From the NCBI RefSeq assembly GCF_000219625.1, contig NC_018211.1, positions 2,232,001 to 2,296,000 of the forward strand: 64,000 nt of DNA, in the 5' to 3' direction. Position numbers and translations under genes: made by a program. Below, in pieces: positions 56,201 to 64,000 of this stretch. How positions within the stretch are numbered: the first letter of the stretch is position 1; each line of letters begins with the position of its first letter. The notes beneath the pieces are model-generated. The model was not told the DNA's origin and did no database searches. It saw only the letters and a program-made list of their open reading frames with translations. The DNA comes from Zymoseptoria tritici IPO323. Its lineage: Eukaryota > Ascomycota > Dothideomycetes > Mycosphaerellales > Mycosphaerellaceae.

Positions 56201-58607
56201 TAGGTCTACTACTATCCGATAACGTAGTAAAACTAAACTCCGTTTAAGGGGATAATAAGGTCGAAGAGATACTAAGGGATAGCTTTACCGTAGAAGTCCG
56301 CTCCGGTATACTATAATTTATAACGATAGCGTTTCGAGCCGACCTTATAGAAGAAGGTATAATACCTCTTTCCGACCTATACGAGGATCTAGCTAAAGCC
56401 CGGTTTATATTTAACGACTACGATTATATAACTATACCGTCGCTAAGAGTCTCGGCTATAATCGGCGATTTTAATTATAAAGAGCCTACCGCGGTAATTA
56501 ATAAGGGCTCCGAGTCTTATATTATGTCTACCGCGGTAGCTCGCCGTACTAGCGTCCCGATCGGTACGGGAATTAAAGTCTTAATAAAGACGGCTTCTAG
56601 TGTTCTACCTTTCCTTAGCCTATCTACTAGTATACGGGTATCGGTTTACGGTATTACGGTTTACGTTCCCTTCTTAGTTATAGACTCGGATATACCGACT
56701 CTTCTTAGGCGACTATAGTATCGTCGGGTCCGCCTAACTTTAACTAACTACGATAATAGATCTTAGTAGGGTACGATTATAGCTATAAACGGTCGTATAA
56801 TTAATTTTATTAGAGTTTAACTATATAGTCTAACGTACCGAGTCCTTATACCTACTAGCACTTCGGGAAAAGCCGAGTTAAGCCGCTAACTACCTCCTCG
56901 CTACTTAGTAGTCTATTAGAGGTCCTACTTCGAGCGATCTAGTACGTATTTCCGGAAGAGTTAAGTATAAAAAGGACTTCGAGTCGAGAATCCGTATTTA
57001 GTAGACGAGGTCGAAATAAAGCGGGCTATCCTAAAACTTCGGCCGCTCCCGAAAATCTTAGCGCCCTAGGTTACCCCTAGGGTTAGGCCGGGGAAACTTC
57101 GGAGGAAAACTCGGCAAATTTACTTATCCCCGAAACTAGCTAATATCGCGATGTTTAACCTTACCTTACGTTAATACTAAGCCCTAGCTCCCTTCTATTC
57201 GAGCTTAATAGTACCGATAATAAATATAATAAGCTACTCGAGCTCGCGGCTACTACTTACTACCTCCGCTACTACGAAGAAAGAAAGAGATCGCTATACG
57301 AGGGGAGGAATTCGTAGTTTTCCGAATTTTCCGTCTACTACTATATACTATATAAGAGGAAAGCGGACAAAGTTAAGCTAGTAGAAGCTTTAGTTTATAA
57401 TACGAAGAGCGTTACTAATAAGGTAGGGAATTAGAAAGAAGCTAGCCTTAAGTTCGAGGCATCCTTACCGCGGTCGGATCGCTAGTAGGATAATAAATAC
57501 CTAATTTAGAAGTTCTCCGAGCTTAAGAGGGGGACGAGATTAATACTAGAAAGAATTAAGATACTAAATATTAGGATAGAGCTATTTAATAAAGAGTATA
57601 AGCTTTTTATAGAATGCCTATATAATAGGGAAGCTACACTTTCCTTCGATTTCTCTAAATACGGCCGCCTTAAACCCTCGGTCGCACCGCTATAACGAAT
57701 ACGAACTATACCTTATATTCCCTAGTAATTAAAAGACTTCTATATTACTTATAGCCTTCGAGATATAGTATCTAAGATAATTAAGAAGTAACTAGATCGC
57801 GGAACCCTCAAACCCTACTATAGAGTATATAAGAATCCTTAGTTCTTAGTTAGTAAGAAGGATCTTAACGAGAAAGGACAAAAGTAGTACCGGCTTATTA
57901 ATACGGTAATAGAAATTAACCGAGTTACTCTTAAAGACGTATATATGCCCCCGGATACTAATAGATTTTCTATAGACTTTACGGGCCTTTAAGTTATAAT
58001 ACTAATTAACCTTTTCTCTAGCTACGACTAAATCCTACTAGACGAACGAGACCGAGATTTAACTAGATTCGATACGCCGATCGGCTACTTCCGCTAGACT
58101 AGCATTCTAATAGGAGCTACGAACTCGGTAGTATAGTTTTAGCGAATTATATACCGAGTTCTTAAGGATTATATGTTCTACGCGGCTCGACCGTATCTAG
58201 ATAATATTAGTATTAAAGGCCCTCGGTCTCGGTATAATAATAAAGAGGCTAAACCGTCCTACATAGTCATAGACTCCTATAGGACGTAAATGGAACAAAC
58301 AAACAAACAAAAAGAGGCTAAACCTAGTATTCGTTAATTCGTACTCGAGCATATTTAGAACCTTAACGGGGTTCTTACGGACATAGAAAGAGTAGGACTA
58401 ACTATTAATCTAAGTAAGACATTCTAGTTCTCGACTAGTATAAACATTATTAGCTACGTCTACGACTCGGCTAGTCGCTACCCGGACACCGCTAAGGTTA
58501 TTAAGATTACCGAGTAGGGACTACCTATAGATACTACCGAAGCCTACTTATTTATTAGAGTTATAGTATGTTTCCAAATCTAGATTCCAACGTTCCGGAC
58601 GGAGACA
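53300..58607 (+). mobile_element. RIP-degraded Gypsy (Ty3-type) LTR retrotransposon, 3' part displaced by a LINE
   Basis: A plus-strand gag-like region (from about 53.75 kb) is followed by a protease-like segment (about 56.5-56.75 kb: an INKGSE segment, then YGITVYVPFLVIDSDIPTLL) and a reverse transcriptase (57.8-58.45 kb: YRLINT.IEINRVTLKDVYM, FSIDFTGL, PYLDNISIKGP), then the connection to RNase H (YDSASRYPDTAKVIKITE). Stops are TAG/TAA. The catalytic YLDD reads YLDN. LTRs were not identified, and the start is approximate. The frame breaks off at about 58,604, where LINE copy B begins. RNase H, integrase and the 3' LTR must lie beyond the LINE, outside the window. Confidence 0.75.
58242..58324 (+). 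mobile_element. 55-bp 5'-truncated LINE insertion with 14-bp target duplication
   Basis: AAAGAGGCTAAACC occurs at 58242-58255 and again at 58311-58324. Between them, 58256-58310 matches the last 55 bp of the LINE, including its GAACAAACAAACAAAC tail, in plus orientation. It differs from the same segment of copy A (38.60-38.66 kb) at CpA/TpG positions: GTCATAG here against GTTATAG there, and ATGGAAC against ATAGAAC. It is a dead-on-arrival retrotransposition event inside the Gypsy reverse transcriptase. Confidence 0.9.
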
Positions 58608-59562
58608 CATCGACATCCGCACTTCCATTGCACACCCAATATTGACCCGATCATCACCAAACACGCACCATTCGAAAGCCCTTATTAAGGCCGTTCTAAC
58701 GAACCCGCATTTACCCCGCTGCCCTTAAAACCTGCGCCGCTACTGGAGTTTAAAGATTTACCTTGTTGCCCCCTTTAGGGTGCAAATTTTGCTAAACTCC
58801 GGGTTTTGGCCCCCACCTCCGAAACCTTATTCCGACCTTACCTCCCCTACACTCGAAATATTCCCTGTTTAGGGCATTGCACAAGGAAGGTTCATAACCT
58901 ATACTACAACACTTCAACATACTACAACATAACTAATACGCCGCCGATTCGGACGCCGTGTAGCCCGTTTAAAAGCCCTCGACGAGAGCTTTTATTCTAG
59001 CTATTAAACGCCTGATTTGGTCGAATTTTAAAAGAGCTAAAGGCCAAACAAGAGCAGTGTTCCTAGGATATACAAACATACATATACACATACACTTAGT
59101 TCTCTCTACACTAGAGTTACCTATTATCCTACGCCGCCGAGAGAGGAAGCTAAAGGAGCAGTGTAGTTTAGTAAGGACGAATTTGCACCTCTAGGGATTA
59201 GAGTAGTAGTACTAGCTATATAGCTAGATACTCTATATAGAGTATAGGCCTACCTTCCCTAGAGACAAAGGTTGTCCCGAACCTGCTACGGCTACCTGTA
59301 GAACGCCTCTAAAGCCTGCTATAAAGACGCACGTTGCTACAGGCTAAAGTACTTCCTAGAAGCAGAGGTATATTTATATATCTCTTCTCTCCTCTTTAAA
59401 GTATACCTTCTCCTATACTATTATATAGTAGGGAGAAGAGTGCCCTAGTATCGTAAGTAGGCTAGGACCCGAACGCGATTAGAAATAGAGACGAACAAGC
59501 AGCCCTCTCGGCGTAAGACTGCTAAGCCTCTTTTTAAAACAACAAACAACAACAACAAGACA

Positions 59563-60690
59563 ATGTCTACTAAGACGGAAATAACAGACGCAAGCTTAGC
59601 CCCTTAGACTCTAAAAGCTACGGCTAGAGGGGACGAGGAAGTTACGTTTAAGTCTCTTAAAACCCTGCCGTTGCCGGAGGAACTACTAAAAAGAACCGGC
59701 ATTCCTTTCCTACCTAGGAAAAGGCAAAACCCCTTCGAATTTAGTAGCTCCCCGACTCGTAGCCCTTCTCTCGGAAAGAAACAAACACTCTCTCGCACGC
59801 CCGCGAACGAGAAGATCCTACAAGCCCGACAGCTACTAGTCGAAGCAGTAAGGGATCTAGGCGGGTTTCTAGAAGAACAAACCTAGGTTCTCGACCTTCT
59901 CGAAGTCTTTCGGCACTTTACCAAGTATATAGACTTTAGGATAATATCCTAAATCCTCGTAAAGCAAGTCTTAAACCTAGAAACGATAACAAAGAAACTA
60001 GCAGCATAGGCGAAGAAGCCTACTTTCGTAGACGTTATTAAGGGAGATAGCGGATCCGCTACCTCTACCTCTACCTCCTCGACAATAAAGATAACATAAT
60101 AATAACAACAACAACAATAACGTTAGACGACCGTCTTCCGGAGGGCTAGTAAGCCGAAAGAACAAGCAGAACCGATGCCTCTTATCCTTATACTAAAGGA
60201 TAAAGAGAAGGAACTCGACTAGATCGCAACCCGAGACAAAATTAACGACGCTCTTAAAGGCGAAGACTAAGAGCTAGCTGTCCTTGCGATAAAGAAATCG
60301 TTTCGGGGTAATATTGTCCTAAACTTTGCAACAGAGAAAGCCTACTAACGAACGATCGATAGCCTTACTAAGGTTACTAATATCGTAGGCAAGGCATAGG
60401 TAATAGAGGACTCTCTCTAGCATAAGGTCGTAGTCTACAGCGTCTCGACCGCGAACTTTAATACGCTAACGGGCCTACAGGACATTTAACGAGAAATTAA
60501 GACCTTTAATAGAGGTCTTAAACTCGCAGGCACCCCGATTTGGCTAACAAACGAAGAGAGAAGAAGGACTCTTACTAGGGCGACAGTTCTAGTAGGTTTT
60601 GCTACTAAGGAGGAGGCAAAAAGGGCTATTTAAAACTGTCTATACGTAGGCGTAGACAGCCTAAGAGTCGAGAAGGCAAAGGATCGCATA
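59563..60690 (+). pseudogene. LINE copy B ORF1 (gag-like), RIP-inactivated
   Basis: The ATG at 59563 starts MSTKTEITDASLAP; a TAG follows at codon 15 and several more after. The longest uninterrupted part encodes LPLPEELLKRTGIPFLPRKR and an RSPSLGKKQTLSRTP stretch. Further on is a Ser/Thr tract and KLAGTPIWLTNEERRRTLTR, resembling the RNA-recognition-like half of Tad-type ORF1 proteins. No zinc knuckles could be read. The 3' end is approximate. Confidence 0.6.
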
Positions 60691-60739
60691 TAACAGAAAG
60701 GGAGGCCCCTAGAACGTTCTATATATTAGAATACTCTCT

Positions 60740-63700
60740 ACGGATTTTTTATATTAATCTTAACTAATCTATCGAGGCTATAGAGTCTACCTTAGACGTC
60801 GCGGTTAAGCAGAAAGCCGACCTTCTACTAGTCTAGGAACTGTAGACTATAGAAGACCCGATAATAGGCTACAAAGAGACGAGATCTATTACACACCGGG
60901 ATTACAACTAGCTATTCCTAATAACTACGGATTCGACGATCCGGCTAAGAATAATACTATATATTAGCACAAGACTTAACGTTAATATCTCTCCTATTTT
61001 ATTAGACGACAGCGACATACTTTCCTTTGTTATTTTAGACAAGAAGGGCAATAAGATCTAGATAGTTAATCTCTATAACGAGAAAGACCTTCGGGATACC
61101 GAGAACCCGCAAAACTGACGAACAACAGAGAGAAGCCTCTACTCTCTACGCAATACGTTCCTTCTAAACACTCTACTAGTAGGAGACTTTAACCTTAGAT
61201 ACCCGTCCTAGGATCCGAGGGGAAAGGATACTACTAGTGCCCGCGAATTTATAGAGTAGATAGAAGACTAGGGCTTTACTCTATGTAATACGATAGGTGT
61301 CGGGACCTTCTATAGGCCGTACCTAGACGCAGAGTCGGTCCTAGACCTTACGTTTACAAGAGGATCCTTATCTACGAAAGAAATCGACTAGAGAACGATT
61401 CTAACAGGCTTAGACTATAAGGCTATATCTATAGACCTTATTAGTACGCAAGATCGAGCCTAACAGAAGAAAGTAGTTCTAGATATAGCTTCCGCGGATT
61501 AGGAACTGTTTACAGATCTCCTAATAAGCAAGGCGACGTCTATTAACTATACGAACTCCCTCGACGACATCGTAGACTCCTTTACCTCGTGTATTACTAA
61601 ATTGATGCGGGGAGCAATCCTAGAAAAAGTAGTATACGCCTACGCAAAACCTTAGTAGAATAGAGAGCTACGCACGCTACGCTGCATAATGTCTAGAACA
61701 TATAGACAGACCTTTACCTACGGACGTACGCTAACGCTAGACGAGAAAGAGGCGTATACGAAAGCGAGAAACGAGTACTTCTAAGCTATTAAAACAGCTA
61801 AGAAGAACTACTAGAACGCTTTCCTTAAAAAAGAAGACTCGAAATCTATCTTTAAAGCTATATCCTATACTAGGAATAGCAGCCGAAGACAGATACCTAC
61901 GATAAACAACGAAGATTCTTTCGAGGGGAAATGTAAGGCCTTCTCCGAAGCCTTATTTCCGCGCCCTCCTGCCGAGGAACCTCTGCCTAGCCGTTGGGAA
62001 GCGTATACAGCCGGGGATTGGGGCTGGACTACGCTAACCGAAGAGGAACTCGCTGCCGCCTGTAGTACGAAGATAGTAAAAGGAAAAACGCCGGGCCCAG
62101 ACGGCATTACGCAAGCTATTATTAGTAAAGCGTACGGCGCCATTCCTATTACCTTTCTACGTATATACAGTAGGCTACTCGACGAAGGACACCACCCCCG
62201 ATGCTGGAAAGTTGCGACAGGCGCAGTTCTAGCAAAGCCGGGAAAACCAGACTATTCGGTCCCTAAGGCCTACCGAGTTATCTCTCTCCTAAACTGTCTC
62301 GGCAAGATTAGCGAGAGAATACTCGCAAAACGCCTAGGGATTATCGCAGAGACGAAGCCCCTTCTACACGACTCGCAGTTAGGAGGGCGAAAGAAGAAAT
62401 CGGCTATCGATACGGTGCTTCTCTTAACGAACGAAATCGAGGAGAATCGAAGAAAGAAAAAGAAGACTTCGGTTATCTTCCTCGACGTAAGAGGAGCATA
62501 CGACCACGTTGCAAAGAACCGACTGTTAAGAATAATGATCCAGTTAAGGCTTCCGCACAGCCTTATACGTTGGGTTCAGTCGTTTATGAGCAATAGACGC
62601 CTACGAATAGCATTCGACGGACAGATACAGGAATTCCAGGACGTAGAGATCGGCGTTCCGCAAGGCAGCCCGATGTCTCCTATCCTCTTTCTTATCTATA
62701 CGCGCGACATATTCTTCTCGCTACAAGGAGTTACTCCTAGTTCCTACGTCGACGACATTAGACTATCTACCTCGTCTACGTCCCTTAAGAAGAACTCTAA
62801 GGTACTAGAACGTGAGGCAAGAAGGCTAATAGACCTAGGAAAGAAGAACTCGATTGCTTTCGACCTAGCAAAGACAGACCTAGTACACTTCTCGAAAGGG
62901 AAAGGGTCCGATTGCCCGGTAATTCTTCCAAACGGCGATATTGTTCGCCCGGCAAAGAAAGCGATAAGGTGGCTTGGGATTTGGCTAGACGCCGGTCTTA
63001 CCTTTAAGGAGCACATTGCAATAAGATCGGCTCAAGCACAAGCAGCATTCTATCGATTAGAAAGACTAGCAAATACCGAACGCGGTCTGTCTTCTATATC
63101 GTTAAGAAAGATCTACCTAGCCTGCGTTACTACAATAGCAGACTACGGGGCCCCGGTTTGGTGGCGGTCGAAAAAGAGCATAAAACCTCTAGTATCTCTA
63201 CAAAGTAAAGCTTGTAGGAAGATCCTAGGCGTTTTCCGTACCGCCCCAAACGTCCCGTCCGAAGTAGAGTCAAATCTCTTCCCCCCGGATCTACGCCTAG
63301 AGAGACAGTCAATTTTATACTCTCTACGCGCAGCAAAGCTACCCGAAAACCACCCCGTAAGACTCGCTATCCAAAGCGCGCCTTCGGATACGCGAGAAGT
63401 CCAACACGAGGACTCGAGAGAGATACTTCCGCAAAAACGACAGAGAACACAGATACAACTACTCTGTTATCGACTCCGACAATACAAGCATTTCGTAGAA
63501 CACGAGAGGGCTAACTACGCAAAAGACGATCTCTTTAGCGTCTGGAAAACCCGATACGAAATAGCAAGACAACGGGAGATCAATAAGGTACCTAGGAATA
63601 CAAATAGCTACCTTAGTCGATTTCCATGGAGCTCGCCAGGAAAACATAGAATAGGAGGAAGACGTGCTTTAACTAGTGCCTTCTATACTATCCTATTAGG

Positions 63701-63968
63701 ACACGGATACCTAAAGTCCTATCTCTATCGCTTTGGACACGCAACGACGCCAGACTGCCCTTGCGGACGACGAGAAACAGCAGAACACCTCGTATGTAGC
63801 TGCCCTATCTACGATGTATTTAGGCCACTACCGCTACGACAAGCACAATCTCTGCTAGAAATAGTAGAAGATAAGGAACTCCGGAAACACCTTACTACCT
63901 TTCTCTCGGATACAAAGATTGCTTCTAGGTCCTGGCACCTAGCAAGAGGCGAAGACGAGACCGTCTAG
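60740..63968 (+). pseudogene. LINE copy B ORF2: endonuclease plus reverse transcriptase, 5' half RIP-broken
   Basis: The apurinic-type endonuclease region (ADLLLVQE-like, LLVGDFNLRYPS) contains many TAG codons. From 61815 to the TAG at 63966-63968 the frame is fully open (718 codons). It encodes GKTPGPDGIT, VISLLNCLGKISERI, VIFLDVRGAYDHV (RT motif A), GVPQGSPMSPILFLIYTRDI, YVDDIRLS (catalytic aspartates intact) and a C-terminal CPCGRRETAEHLVCSCP, the CCHC-like knuckle typical of Tad/I-clade elements. No RNase H domain was seen. If transcribed, only an RT fragment could be made from an internal start such as the ATG-led frame at 62415. Confidence 0.85.
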
Positions 63969-64000
63969 CCTACACTCCTTTTACTTTTCCTTATTTGTCT

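Larger units (their letters stand above)
58608..64000 (+). mobile_element. LINE copy B (Tad/I-type non-LTR retrotransposon), 3' end outside window
   Basis: It starts near CATCGACATCCGCACTTCCA, the same 5' sequence as copy A, inserted into the Gypsy pol frame. It has a 5' leader of about 950 bp, ORF1 from 59563 and ORF2 to 63968, and then the 3' UTR starts; by comparison with copy A about 215 bp remain outside. The 5' leader and the 3' half of ORF2 are nearly free of RIP, while ORF1 and the endonuclease part are hit. Copies A and B are inverted relative to each other, about 14.4 kb apart. Confidence 0.9.

Noticed and set aside
36335..58607. Possible CRISPR-like or centromeric array from the recurring short TA-rich blocks
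   Set aside because: The blocks in MULE-A fall in introns with splice ends, unit sequence is degenerate, and the rest is identifiable transposon coding sequence; this is a eukaryotic genome.

Overview
The window is nuclear DNA of a filamentous ascomycete (Pezizomycotina, probably a Dothideomycete). The genes carry short GT-AG introns (about 50-80 nt), often with CTAAC-like branch points, and belong to fungal families: a Zn2Cys6 regulator, Pom34, a secreted DUF1524-type nuclease, an AdoMet decarboxylase and a P450. Long stretches show the signature of repeat-induced point mutation (RIP): CpA/TpG is depleted, TpA is in excess, and old coding frames are peppered with TAG/TAA where CAG, CAA or TGG stood. 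The class assignment is an inference.

Layout. 1-8.3 kb: a gene arm with a truncated secreted Cys-containing protein, a 568-bp TIR element, a 707-aa protein of unknown function, a two-exon unknown gene, the nucleoporin Pom34 and a membrane protein. 8.64-12.02 kb: a RIP-degraded 3.38-kb Tc1/mariner element with a DD34E transposase on the minus strand and a convergent 613-codon passenger frame. 12.1-36.2 kb: a gene-rich arm with a sulfite-oxidase-type molybdoenzyme, S-adenosylmethionine decarboxylase, a secreted M3 metallopeptidase fused to a kexin-punctuated Pro/Gly repeat precursor, a coiled-coil protein, a small unknown gene, a secreted HNH nuclease, a Zn2Cys6 factor divergent from a 128-aa gene, a DJ-1/PfpI protein and a cytochrome P450. 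36.3-64 kb: nested transposons. These are an intron-rich Mutator-like element (MULE-A, 36,335-48,975) split by a complete Tad/I-type LINE (copy A, minus strand); a 1-kb island without RIP; a second Mutator-like element (MULE-B, minus strand); a Gypsy retrotransposon (plus strand); and a second LINE (copy B, plus strand) that interrupts the Gypsy and runs off the window.

Most notable. (1) The introns of MULE-A, in both of its convergent genes, carry arrays of the same degenerate ~12-nt repeat, and the exon frames join correctly across six successive introns. (2) The M3 peptidase carries a signal peptide followed by six repeats, ended by KR (three, counting the leader boundary) or AR, some followed by EAEP. 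This resembles a Kex2/dipeptidyl-aminopeptidase precursor joined to an enzyme. (3) The Tc1 element carries a second long frame that is broken only by RIP-type stops. (4) A 55-bp LINE tail with a 14-bp target-site duplication keeps pre-RIP bases, which makes it a local reference for RIP.

The genes do not form an obvious pathway or biosynthetic cluster. Several products are secreted (the terminal Cys protein, the M3 peptidase and the HNH nuclease), and two large transposons sit just upstream of genes (sulfite oxidase and the P450). Exon models come from reading splice sites and frames by eye, without transcripts or database searches.
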